From NCBI RefSeq assembly GCF_040954645.1, contig NC_092803.1, positions 78,158,263 through 78,222,262 of the forward strand: 64,000 nucleotides of DNA, in the 5' to 3' direction. Each line of letters begins with the position of its first letter. Position 1 is the first letter of the stretch. Made by a program: the position numbers and the translations under genes. This DNA comes from Diabrotica undecimpunctata. Its lineage: Eukaryota > Arthropoda > Insecta > Coleoptera > Chrysomelidae. Below the pieces are notes generated by a model, which saw only the letters and a program-made list of their open reading frames with translations, was not told the DNA's origin and made no database searches. Positions 23,029 to 33,365 of this stretch are shown here, one piece after another.

Positions 23029-25449
23029 ATTAGTTAAATTAAATTGATTGTGAGTAAGTCTAACTTATTATTTCTTTTACCTTTTTTATTATCAAAGAGC
23101 TTCATAACTGGAAACCTCCTGGACCAGACGGAGTTCAAAACTTCTGGCCAAAGAAGTTTTGGAGTGTTCATGACCTTTTAACAGTATTGATTAATAAAAT
23201 TATTTCTAATTCACAGGAAATACCATCATTTCTTACTCAGGGAACCACTTATCTAATACCGAAAGATCAAAATAATACCCAAGATCCAGCCAAGTACCGC
23301 CCAATTACTTGTCTTCTAACTTTGTACAAATTGGTCACATCCTGTGTGGCTCGGCGTATCTACCAACACTGTGCTCTGAACAATATCATAGAGCCTCAAC
23401 AGAAAGGATGCGCTAAGGGCTCCATGGGCTGCAAAGAACAACTTATCATCGACTCAGTCATTTCTAACCAGGCATACACCAAAAAAAGAAATCTTTTTAC
23501 TGCCTTCATTGACTACAAGAAGGCGTTTGATTCAGTACCGCATGAATGGCTTATAGATATATTAAAAATATATAAAGTCGATGATAATCTCGTGACCTTT
23601 TTGAAGCATATAATGGCAGAGTGGAAGACTAAAATTCACCTTCAAATACCTGGTAAAACCAATATCGAAACTGAAGATATCCCTATTAACTGGGGTCTTT
23701 TCCAGAGAGACTCGTTGAGTCCACTTTGGTTCTACCTAGCGATGAAATCACTATCTCAGCTGCTGAACTCCATTGACTCAAGATTTAGCATCAAAAATAA
23801 CAACACTGTTGTGGCGAAATTTAATCATCTGTTATATATGGATGACTTAAAATTAATGGCTTCCACTCGAAACTACTTAGATCAGATGCTAAAAACTGTA
23901 GAAACTTACTCAAATTATATTAGTATGCATTTTGGACTAGACAAGTGCCGTATACTAAATATAGTCAGAGGAAAGGTTTAGCCCGGAGATTTCGATATGC
24001 AAGATGGCTAAAACATCGAGGCATTGGGTGAAAATGATATGTACAAATATCTCGGAGTACAGCAAGCGCGAAAAATTGACCATAAACTAATGAAATACCG
24101 AACTAACTTCCGAGTTCGTACGAAGAGTAAGACAACTAAATCGGTCATATCTTAATAGTAAAAATTTGTTTAAGGCATTAAATACATACGCCTATTCCGC
24201 GCTGAGATACTCATTTGGTATTATAAAGTGGTCAAAAACGGATATAGAGAGTCTTCAGCGGAAAGTAAGAACACTTCTCACAAAGGCGCAAAAACACCAT
24301 CCACGCAGTGCAGTAGAGAGAACAACATTACCGCGATATCAAGGGAAAAGAGAACGTATGGACATAGGTGAGCAATTGGATAAACAGGTTGCTAATTTAA
24401 GAACTTATTTTCAGGTGCAGGCTGAGACATCTACCTTACATCGAGTAATTTGCGCAGTAGATGACACAACGCCGCTAAAACTGAGGGAACAACAAATGCG
24501 CATAAACCATCTGACTAAGCAAGAAAAAATGCGCACCTGGATGAGTAAACCTCTGTATGGGCGACATCTCAATGAGATCAGCCAAGAATATGTCGACAAT
24601 ACAGCGTCGAACTATTGGTTGACATCAGGAAAGATGTTTCCCGAGACTGAGGGTTTCCTACTTGCCAATCAGGATCAGGTTATACCAACTAAAAATTACC
24701 TGAAATATATTATTAAAGATCCTCAAGTCCAAAATGACAAATGTCGATATGGATGCCAAGCCCAAGAAACCATCCAACATCTTACCGGTGGCTGCCAGGC
24801 ATTTGTCGGTACTGATTATAAAAAACGACATGACTCAGTAGAAAAGATAATCCACCAAGAGCTAGCTGACAAACTGGGACTTCTTCAAATCGACCATCTT
24901 CCTTATTATCAATACGTACCTGACAGAATGCTTGAAAATGACAACTACAAGCTATACTGGGACCGCACTGTGCTTACATATCAATCAGTGGCGCATAGTA
25001 GACCGGATCTCATACTAGTTAATAAAATTACTAGGCAAACAACACTTATTGATGTGGCGATACCCAACACCAATAATTTACGTGTGAAATACAAGGAAAT
25101 GATCGCCAAGTACAGAGATCTAGAAATACAAATCAGGAGACACTGGCGAATGGAAAGTACCCAGACAGTACCTTTTATTTTATCTACTGCTGGTGTTATT
25201 CCCAAAAACCTCCTAGAGAACATAAAACAGCTGGGTCTACATGATAATCTCTATAAGACCATGCAGAAAGTTGTACTCTTCGCGACGTCCAGATGTGTAC
25301 GAAAATTTTTGGGGAATACTTCAACATACCAAGTCACCTAGGGCTCGATAACACGGAAAGAGTCCCACCAGAGCACAATCTTTTTGATACCGTAGGTATC
25401 TGGGATGAGTGAATTTTCCCCTTAGAGGGAGTCGTATGGCTAAATCTGG

Positions 25450-26621
25450 ATAATAATTAATAATTAAATTTAATAATAATAATAAATATCATTTGATAAG
25501 CAATTTAATTATTATATAAAATAAATAAGATGTTTAAAAATGACACTTAAGTATAGTTTGAAAGGAATTTATTAACAACTAACGTTTAAAATTAATATAA
25601 CGCCAGAATACATAGTAGTGACGTTTTCATGTCGTGACAATCCACTCTGTATTTCACTATAGAGAAAAATGAATATAGCGCCAGTATAAAAAATCAGCTT
25701 GAGTAAATAACAGTTTTATTGTATATAATAGTAATCCAAATTTATTTGATTCGCTTAAAATGAACATCAGGTTCAAAAGAAATCATTATGCATTCTGTTT
25801 ATCTTCACTTATTTTGAAAGATATCAAATATACATTGTACCAAAAAGGTTGAACTTTCAATATTTATCTTTTATTTTGTCTTTCCAATTCCGCTAGCTCT
25901 GTGCACCAATATGAGACAAAGAGATATACTTATATATTTACGTACGTAGTATTTTATTATATTGTCTTCATATTTGTAACATATGTGGGAATACATCTGA
26001 GACAAAACACGAAATTGTAGCCGCATGTTACGTCGCATCGCAGCATCCTATAAAGACAAATAACTTTCGCATTCTATACATGTTTTGATCAGGAAATCCA
26101 GAGTAAACTATTTACTGTTTTCTTAAACAGTCAAATTTATCAATTTTGGATTGGAGAAGCAATGATTTTGTTATCTAATAATGTTCGTGGTAAATTTTGA
26201 GTAATTTTTTCCAATAAGAATAAAATGACCGAGAGTTTTTCAAATAAATACGACCTTTAACTATAACAAAACTATTTAATGTAATTAATAAATTTGATTA
26301 AAAATGTTATTATGGTTTTATTCCTTGGTCTATTCCCTAGCTTGGATTTTAAGCGAATATCCGTTTGTTAGGAAACACCAAATCCCTTTAAAAATAATCT
26401 TTGAAGCGAAGCTTTTATACTGGCGTTGTATTACTTTTTTTTTTCTACAGTAAAATGCTGAGGCGGGCGTCTCGGAACTAGCGCCACAAGATGGAGTCAT
26501 AACGGGTAGTATCATAGAATAGCGGTTCTTGACATCGATTCCCTACTCTCGATTAATTTGTTTCGAGTCATCATATATTTGAGGTTATAAGAGCAAACGT
26601 GGTCCAACCCCAAATAATATA
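25450..26621. other. No recognisable gene
   Basis: After the TAA-rich tail (to about 25490) the sequence is AT-rich with no named similarity up to the mariner terminal repeat. Confidence 0.35.
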
Positions 26622-28598
26622 CAGTGTGTAAAAGCCAAATGGAATAAATTCATTATTTAGGTTACTGTACATATTTATAAAAAATCCCGAAACACGTCAA
26701 ATTTAAATTATAACTTGACATTCTTTAACGTGAAAATGCCCTACCTTCAACCCCCTTAGAATGAGAGGTACAACCCCCAATTTTTAAAATAGGAAGTATA
26801 GGCTTGTGATATATCGTTTGAAAGGTCTTTTCATTCTCCATTCAAAAATGTTGTCGCTTTCAAGTTTATTAAGATTAATTAAGATAAAATAAATTAAAAT
26901 CATGTGGTTACCGAAATTCGCTACAATACAATCAAAAACTAAAATGTAATGCAAAACGTAATAAAATGTAGAACACGAAAAAGAACTATGAATGTTAATG
27001 AAGTAGATGTTCAAAATGTTCACCGCGAACGTCTTGGCAATATCCTAATCTCAAATAAAACTGTCTTCTAACATTATTTAACATAATAGGCGTGATCGAC
27101 CTAATCGCAAGCGTTATTCGTTCTTTTAAGTCATTTAAATCAGAAGCTTTAGTTTTGTACACATGGCTTTTCACATATCCCCATTAAAAGAAATCTAATA
27201 ATGTAATATCAGGTGATCGCGCTGGCTATTCAATCGATCCTCGCCTCCCTATTCACCGATTGGAAAATATTGTATCGAGGTACTGCCGGACATTAAGTTG
27301 GTAATGTGGTGGTGCTCCATCCTGCTGAAACCGTATCGTATTCGCTGGAACTTGAGGGTTTCCTGGATCAGGATATAAATTTGTCAACGTTGGAATGACA
27401 TCATTTTGAAGTAGTGCCAAATAATTGTTGCCATTCAAGTTGCCCGCAATGAAAAAGGGACCAATGATATTGTTTCCTACAATCCCTGCCCAAACATTAA
27501 CCTTTTGAGGGTATTGAGTATGTTCTTCTCTCATCCAGTGATGATTTTCCGTGGCCCAGTAGCGGCAATTTTGCCGATTAGCATGACCGTTAAGTGAAAA
27601 AGTACACTCATCAGAAAACATAACGTCTTCTAATTAAATAATATTGTTATCCAACATGTCCATCATTTGCTCATAAAAAAAAAGTTCTCCTATCAAAATC
27701 GTCTTCCATGAGCTCCTGAGTAGGTATCATCTTATAGGGATGCAATTTATTTTCTTTTAATATGTTTACTATCGATGTATGGCTAGCATTGAATGTAGTG
27801 GATGCCTGTCTACTCGATGTATGTGGATTTTCCTAAAACTCAAGCAACACATCTAATTTGAGTTTATCACTCAGTGCATTGGCAGCTGCTTTTTTTATCT
27901 GCCTTACATGACCAAATTCGCAAAACTGCTTCTCTATTTAACTTATTGTTCCTTGGGATATAGGCGGTAAATTAGGAAATTTCTCATGAAATAGGCGAGT
28001 TACTTCCTGTTGTGTTCGGGTGTTATCTCCGTAACCAATCATTTGTAAAACTGTTATTTTATGCATTTCCGTTAATCTAACCATTTTTCAGAATTGAATT
28101 GAACGAACTTTTTACTTAAATTAAAATACTGACAACTTAAATAAACCAATTTACTAATGCGTGTTAAAATAACGTTGCCAGGAAATTCTTTAAAGTTTTT
28201 TAATGGTTACCATCTAAAAACCACATTGCTATGGTTTTTGTTCATTTTCTCATTATCAAGACCTAAACGGGAAATAAGTTTTGAGTATATTTTAGCGAAT
28301 TTCGGTAACCACATGATTTTAATTTATTTTATCTTAATTAATCTTAATAAACTTGAAAGAGACAACATTTTTGAATGGAGAATGAAAAGACCTTTCAAAT
28401 GATATATCACAAGCCTATACTTAATATTTTAAAAATTGGGGGTTGTACCTGTCATTCTAAGGGGGTTGAAGGTAGGGGTTGCATTTGCACGTTAAAGAAT
28501 GTCAAGTTATAATTTAAATTTGACGTGTTTCGGGATTTTTTATAAATATGTACAGTAACCTAAATAATGAATTTATTCCATTTGGCTTTTACACACTG
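26622..28598 (-). mobile_element. Mariner-type transposon with about 300-bp terminal repeats
   Basis: The ends are CAGTGTGTAAAAGCCAAATG and its complement, each flanked by TA (26620-26621 and 28599-28600), the target duplication of Tc1/mariner elements. The inverted repeats extend about 300 bp (26622-26923 with 28293-28598) at roughly 95% identity, unusually long for mariner. The 1977-bp element contains one minus-strand transposase pseudogene. Both ends are complete, so the copy is full length but its protein is dead. Confidence 0.9.
26995..28084 (-). pseudogene. Mariner DD41D-type (rosa-like) transposase pseudogene
   Basis: From ATG at 28084: MVRLTEMHKITVLQMIGYGD, then TQQEVTRLFHEKFPNLPPIS (helix-turn-helix region), HTSSRQAST, and the catalytic part. 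FSDECTFS holds the first Asp, VNVWAGIVGN follows, QQDGAPPHY holds the second Asp, and SPDITLLDFF holds the third. If the frameshift near 27255 is read through, 41 residues separate the second and third Asp, the spacing of the rosa (DD41D) group of mariner-like elements. The C-terminal GEHFEHLLH ends at 26995. At least five in-frame stops (for example in the IS*IEKQF and EF*ENPH positions) and two frameshifts (a T-run near 27680 and near 27255) inactivate it. All three catalytic Asp remain. Confidence 0.82.
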
Positions 28599-28600
28599 TA

Positions 28601-29339
28601 TAACAGATTTACATAAACCAAAAATATGTGCGTTTTCTCAAAATTTTATAAAATAAAAATGTGTTGCCAAAAGGTTTTCAAAAGTTTACAAATCATTAAC
28701 TAGTAAAAAATACTCAAAGATCGTGCAGTGCAATTAACAAAATAATAAAGAATTTAGCTTTTTTATCGATTAGATCCCTTTTGCACCATAGTGCCCTTAA
28801 ACATTATGATAGGAATGTGGAAATGTGGATTATACCTAGAGTACCATACAATTAAACAATATCAATGTTAAAAATAAGCTTTAATAAAACACAAAGTAAC
28901 AAAAATACTTAATCTTCCTCGTGAGCTCTTCTTCTGAATGTATAGCGGATCTTATTGTTCTGGTGCTTGTGTAAAATCCAGAATGTATTAGAGGAATAAA
29001 TAAAAGGAATTCCAGAAGATTTTTTTTAGTTCGGTGATTGGACGTCCACCGGCATAAAGATGATCTAGCTAAAGTATTTTCCTAGTGAGTTAAAATTTTT
29101 TCCTTTGTAAAAGTTAGAAAGGATTTCTAAACTCAAATCTAGTGCAAAATAACTGCTATTTTTACTTTTATGCCTCTTATAATGTGACTCGTATATGGAA
29201 AATTTATTAATAAATTTTTTACTTCAGTAACTTTGTCGTCACCTGTATTATTTGTTGAATTACTTGTGCAACTTCAGTTTGTGATTTTTTTGTAAAAGTA
29301 TATCTACTCCACATTAGAAATCTGAAAGGTTTTCATAAA
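28601..29339. other. No recognisable feature
   Basis: AT-rich spacer with no coding or repeat signal that I can name. Confidence 0.35.
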
Positions 29340-29900
29340 AAAAGGTTTACATATCCAAACGGGAGATACTTGAAATCTACAGAAAATTATGTCTTAAGTT
29401 TTGTTAAAGGTAGAAACAAAGAAATAGACATAGTATCCTATGGTAATGCAGATTTTGCAAACAATCAAATCGACAGAAAAAGTATTAGTGGTTATGTTAT
29501 AAAATTCAACAATAATGTTATTTGTTGGAAAACTAAGAAGCAAAATGTAGTGTCACTATAGTGCATAAGCCGAATATATGGCGTTATCTTCATGTGTCAC
29601 AAAAAGTTTGTTCTTTAGTCAGATGTTGGAAGAGATTTTTAAAATTATGTATAGTGTATATTTTTATGAAAATATCCAATCATATATTAATATTGTATTA
29701 TAACTAAGATACATAATTAAGATAGGCTTCTACATTGGAATTAAAAAGAACCAAACATATTGATGTTAGATATCATTTTATTAGAGATTGTTTGGAAAAT
29801 GAACTTATTACTTTAGAGTATGTACAGTCTCTTACAAAGTCATTGTCAAAAACTAAATTCACCTATTTTATGGAACTTTTAAATGTTGTTGAGTTGTAAT
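29340..29900 (+). pseudogene. Ty1/copia RNase H remnant
   Basis: Readable blocks are DIVSYGNADFANNQIDRKSISG (expected YSDADWAGD..DRKSTSGY), VICWKTKKQNVVSL (WxSKKQxxVSLS), EAEYMA-like decay, then TKHIDVRYHFIRDCLE (the KHIDxRYHFIRE block) and MELLNVVEL at the end. The order is that of the RNase H at the C-terminus of copia polyproteins. The first catalytic Asp reads GNADF rather than SDADW. A possible 3' LTR may start at about 29934 with TGTTAAGTTTTAAGAGTG, but its other end is unclear and no 5' LTR was seen. Confidence 0.75.
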
Positions 29901-31007
29901 AGTTTTATACTTGACATTTTATCTATGCATAAGTGTTAAGTTTTAAGAGTGTTAAGTTCTAGGCCCGTACACTCGTATTCCCGTTTCTTGTACAATTTTT
30001 CACACTATTTCATTCATTGTTTTTGATACAGTCAGCTAGAAATAACTGTCAGTTAGAAATTTTTCACACGCCATAGAGACGACTTGGAATTGAAATTTAG
30101 AGTGAACTGAGTCAAAGCCGATAAATAAAAAGCACAGTGAGCAATAGAGTCTCATATTTCGATTATATTTATAATAGTATAGTTGCAATTATGTTTACTA
30201 TTTTCGTTAAGTTACATATATTTATTATTTGTCTCATAGGATAAACTAATTTGATAAATACAATACTAAATACAATTAGTAATTGAAACTGATAAAAAAC
30301 AAGCATGCTACCTAAAATTTCGCAATAAACTCTTTCAGGATTTTGCAACTTCAAACGATTAATCAGAGCCTGACGACGTGCAAAAAGCTCACCTTTGATG
30401 ATATATTTAGAATTTTTCGTTCATACAAAGGACGTACGAACGACATATATGTCCCCTTGCAAAAAGAGAAAGACTACAAAATGTTTAATGTCGTCTGCGA
30501 ATTAGAGTATTTGAATTTACAGTATACAAAATTGGTATCGGGGTAAAAGAGTGGGTTGGAGAGGGCTAGGGGGCGGCCGATAAATGGCGCACAGGAAATT
30601 CCACCTGAATTTAATCCTGGCAGAAGCTTTGTCACTCTACGGGAATAGAAGTGTTTTTTTTTTCAACGAAATTAATGAATTGATTGGGTTCATTTATCTT
30701 CTTGTTTGAGAAAGGATGGATTTTTAGTCAGCTGCCCGTTTGGAATAAAAAGTTCGGATGGTTGAATGGAAGAGAAATGGGTTTAAAATTGGAGAAAAAT
30801 TGAAACAAGCTTTCGCAATTAAACGTGTATTTTTCTTTCATGCGAACTCTTTATTAACTTTTAATAAGTGTTTTTACCTAGTGAAAATCCAAACGTCAAA
30901 TACAACGTATTTTTATTATATATACACACATATATACATATATAAGCATTCTTTAATTAAATTTAAAAAATATTTTATTTTCGTCCATAACTGGAGACAT
31001 AAAGGAT
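29901..31007. other. Possible copia 3' LTR, otherwise nothing recognised
   Basis: The start (29934 on) may be LTR sequence. Positions 30540-30640 are locally GC-rich (GGGCGGCCG), and the rest is AT-rich. No gene is supported. Confidence 0.3.
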
Positions 31008-31720
31008 CACATCCACTGAATCCACGCTGTCGACTTTTTTGTTTTCCCATAGTCAAGACGACTCTGGGAAGGGCCTTTTTGCTGGGACTGGTATAGCTGG
31101 AATTTATAGAATATCCCTGGGCAAATAAGCCATGGTAAAAAATTATACTGGTTGTCTTTCCACCAAGATAAGATGTCCACGTTTCTGTCTTCTCGTTCTT
31201 CTACTGGATATCGATCCAGTTCGTCATCAAGCTGCACCCTTTTCTTGTCCAGTGAGAAAATTTTGAGATTGTCATCGTCACCGGAGGACCCAGAAGAAGA
31301 TTCAACTTCCATGTATGTTTCAGTTTAAAGCTCTTTTTTCATATTTTGTGTATAATTCTCTGAGTTTTGTCTCCGTTTCTTATTTCAAGGAAAACCCCAT
31401 TTCAATAAGTCGAAAGTTTCCAATTTGTCGTAGGTATCGATAACTAGAGCAATGCAGTATACCCAATTTTTTTTATTGTAGTATTTGATAATCTTATTTC
31501 TTGCTACCATAAAAGATTTTTTCAAATTAAATTCCTCGTGTTTTTTTTGGTCAGTATTAATTTCTAATATTTTTTTTGTAGAGGTAGTCAAGTAATACAT
31601 TTATGTACATTTCCACACTGAGAAGCGTGGCATATTTTTCCCCTCCTAGTAAGTCTGTAACTTTGTTGCACTTTTTTCAGAAAGCTTCTATTGGTTTTCG
31701 TTAATCCATTCTGCTTTTGG
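31008..31720 (-). pseudogene. hAT transposase C-terminal remnant
   Basis: Minus-strand blocks in order: NVLLDYLYKKN-like decay, ARNKIIKYYNKKNWVYCIAL with a TYDKLETF block (expected LDPRxKLxxF), DLLKWG, an acidic linker (SSSGSSGDDD), and the dimerisation motif LDDELDRYPVEE, NVDILSWWKDNQ, LPWL. The last block, LxxYL..EE...ilxWWk.n, is diagnostic of the hAT dimerisation domain. The BED finger and catalytic core upstream are missing, and frameshifts separate the blocks. It is not evidently linked to the MITEs at 18 kb. Confidence 0.75.
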
Positions 31721-31964
31721 ATTTTGAATGGTAATAATTTTAAATTACTGACACAAAAGAAAGTAAGGGAAAGAAAGTTCTTTTAATTTATTAGGTTCAC
31801 GGTTAAATTCAAAGCTATCATTATCTAGTGGTGAAGTCGTAATGTCGGGTGACGGTTTATTAGGAGAACCTAAACCAAATAAATTTTTTGCATAACAGGC
31901 GTACATCGCAATAAATTAAAAATAATTGTTAAAAACACTTTAAAATTTTCTATTAATTATGTGT

Positions 31965-32430
31965 TCTAAATATGAATTCTTGAAACAGAAAAACAGAAAA
32001 CCTTTTGCAATGTGCGGGATGTTACGTCCCGGCGTGCATTCCTGTTTGTACATCTAAAATCTAAAGGGTTTTTTGCTACCGGTACAATCCGCAAAAATAG
32101 AACCAATCGTTGTCTACTTGAAAATGGTATAAGTATCGGTAAAAAGGAACGATATGCATATGATGAAGTTTTTGATACAAAATCAAACATTTCATTATTA
32201 TGATGAAATGATAATTTTGTAGTAACAGTTTGCAGTAATGTCTTTAACGTTGAGCCTCCAAATTCTGAGAAGCGTAATAACAGAAAGGAACAGAAAACTG
32301 TACAAGTTATGTAGCAGAACGTTATCGCACAATATAATCGTTATATGAGTGCTGTTGACTTCACGACAACGCATTGCAAATTAAAGGTCAAGAGTTTTTA
32401 AAATAAAATGATGGTAACCATTATTTGAGA
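31965..32430 (+). pseudogene. piggyBac transposase fragment
   Basis: The fragment reads LKSKGFFATGTIRKNRTN (the kgfxatGTIRxNR block after the second catalytic Asp), KKERYAYDEVFD, a VVTVCSN block (expected D-x-x-VTLLSN), EKRNNRKEQKTVQV (vxRysRkxK), and VIAQYNRYMSAVDF (expected YNxxMGGVDxxD, third catalytic Asp present). Stops follow. Only the C-terminal third of the catalytic domain is present and no ends were found. It is a different piggyBac family from the copy at 53-55 kb. Confidence 0.7.
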
Positions 32431-33365
32431 ATCCTTTGGGCAGTATTATTGTTAAATGCTAGCAAATTTATTACGAAGCCAATAAATCTCTTTTTTTTTT
32501 CTCTTTATGAGCAATTTTCCTTGTTCATTGGCGGATTAATACCTCTATGAAAGTGGTTATGTGGTTATTCCATTCTGTTTTTCTATTTTGTGTACATTTA
32601 TTTATACACTGTACGTTACATTTTCTTCTAATATCTTCCCTTCTCTTTCGATCTTTCAGAGTATTTCCTGTAATTTATCTCAGTACTCTCATCTCTGCCG
32701 TTTCTAGTAGACTTTGTGTTGTTATTGTGTCGGGTCTTGTTTCTGAGGCATATGTCATTATTGGTCTTACACTGGCCTTCTAAATTATTGACTTCATCTC
32801 AGTTTTAATGTGTCTGTTTCGCCATATAGTGTATTAAGGCATCCTGCCAGTCTATTTGGTTTTTGTACTTGATCTCTCACTTCTTTGTCTAGGTCTCCAT
32901 AATTGGACAGTGTAATTTCCAGGTATTTTATTTCCATTACTTATTCAATACTGATGCCATCAATTTCTATTTTACATCTGGTTAGTTTTTTGCTGATTAC
33001 TATTGTCTTAGTCTTTTAAGATAAGATTGTTATATTAAATTCTTCTGCATATGTATGCAGTCTTTGCAAACTATCTTCATCTTGGGCTATCAATATAGCA
33101 TCGTCTGCGTAGTAGAGTATTTTTATTTCTTTGTTTCCCATTCTGTATCATGTTCCTTTGTCAACGCTTTTGATAATTTTACCCATGATTAAATTAAAGA
33201 GCATAGGGCTCAATGGTCCCCCTTGTCTTATTCCGCTGCCCATTTCTATAGGTTCCGTAAATTGTCCATCTATTCTGACTTCCATTTTGTTGTTAAATTG
33301 TTTGTTCGGGCTGTTAGATTGTTGTCTTCCAAAATTAGTTCTCGTCGTTTCGCCAACACTAGGGG

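Larger units (their letters stand above)
21172..23087. mobile_element. Penelope-like (PLE) non-coding insertion with inverted arms
   Basis: The 12-mer ATTATCAAAGAG at 21160-21171 and 23088-23099 flanks the insertion, and the interrupted R4 reading frame proves where it landed. Two arms of about 440 bp (21204-21643 and 22646-23084) are almost perfect inverted repeats around a 1.0-kb spacer without coding potential. A 32-bp extra piece (21172-21203) lies outside the left arm only, like the short extension or tail outside the pseudo-LTRs of Penelope elements. Each arm carries a hammerhead-like motif, a known feature of PLE pseudo-LTRs. Variable-length target duplication, inverted pseudo-LTRs, asymmetric tail and ribozyme motif together point to a PLE. 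No RT or GIY-YIG sequence was found inside, so it would be non-autonomous. The alternative is a foldback DNA transposon. Confidence 0.7.
20934..25341 (+). pseudogene. R4-type RT with restriction-like endonuclease, split by insertion
   Basis: Coding blocks run FYRKLNSTVENVNKSYPSQE to TTEELSNIIKE (20934-21171), then resume after the insertion with LHNWKPPGPDGVQNFW (from 23088). The 264-residue frame 23187-23981 holds the RT: KYRPIT (37-41), FIDYKKAFDS (107-116) and YMDD (217-220, intact). The usual FQGDSLSP block reads FQRDSLSP, a Gly to Arg change. TAG at 23979 and TAA near 24008 replace Gln-type codons, and a frameshift near 24095 leads to the 391-residue frame 24166-25341. That frame has a zinc-knuckle-like C193/C197/H205/C210 and the restriction-like endonuclease signature RPD (279-281) with D296 in DVAIP. 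The motifs are nearly complete but the coding is broken in several places. It is closely related to the fragment at 2645-3475. Confidence 0.88.
20930..25440 (+). mobile_element. R4/Dong-type LINE inserted in (TAA)n
   Basis: A 5'-truncated non-LTR element with a downstream restriction-like endonuclease, bounded on both sides by TAA repeats. Dong of Bombyx mori, in the R4 clade, is known to sit in TAA repeats, so the context fits the family. A PLE-like element (21172-23087) interrupts it. Without that insertion the copy is about 2.6 kb. The 3' untranslated part (25342-25440) includes a CGTATGGCTAAATCTGG stretch before the TAA-type tail. Confidence 0.85.

Noticed and set aside
28157..28402. 81-residue plus-strand frame
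   Set aside because: It lies across the mariner terminal inverted repeat; the same peptide appears inverted at 26784-27023, so it is repeat structure and not a gene.
33131..33365. Upstream part of the plus-strand frame preceding the PLE RT
   Set aside because: It is antisense to the minus-strand LINE and to the PLE end; real PLE coding similarity begins only at about 33366.
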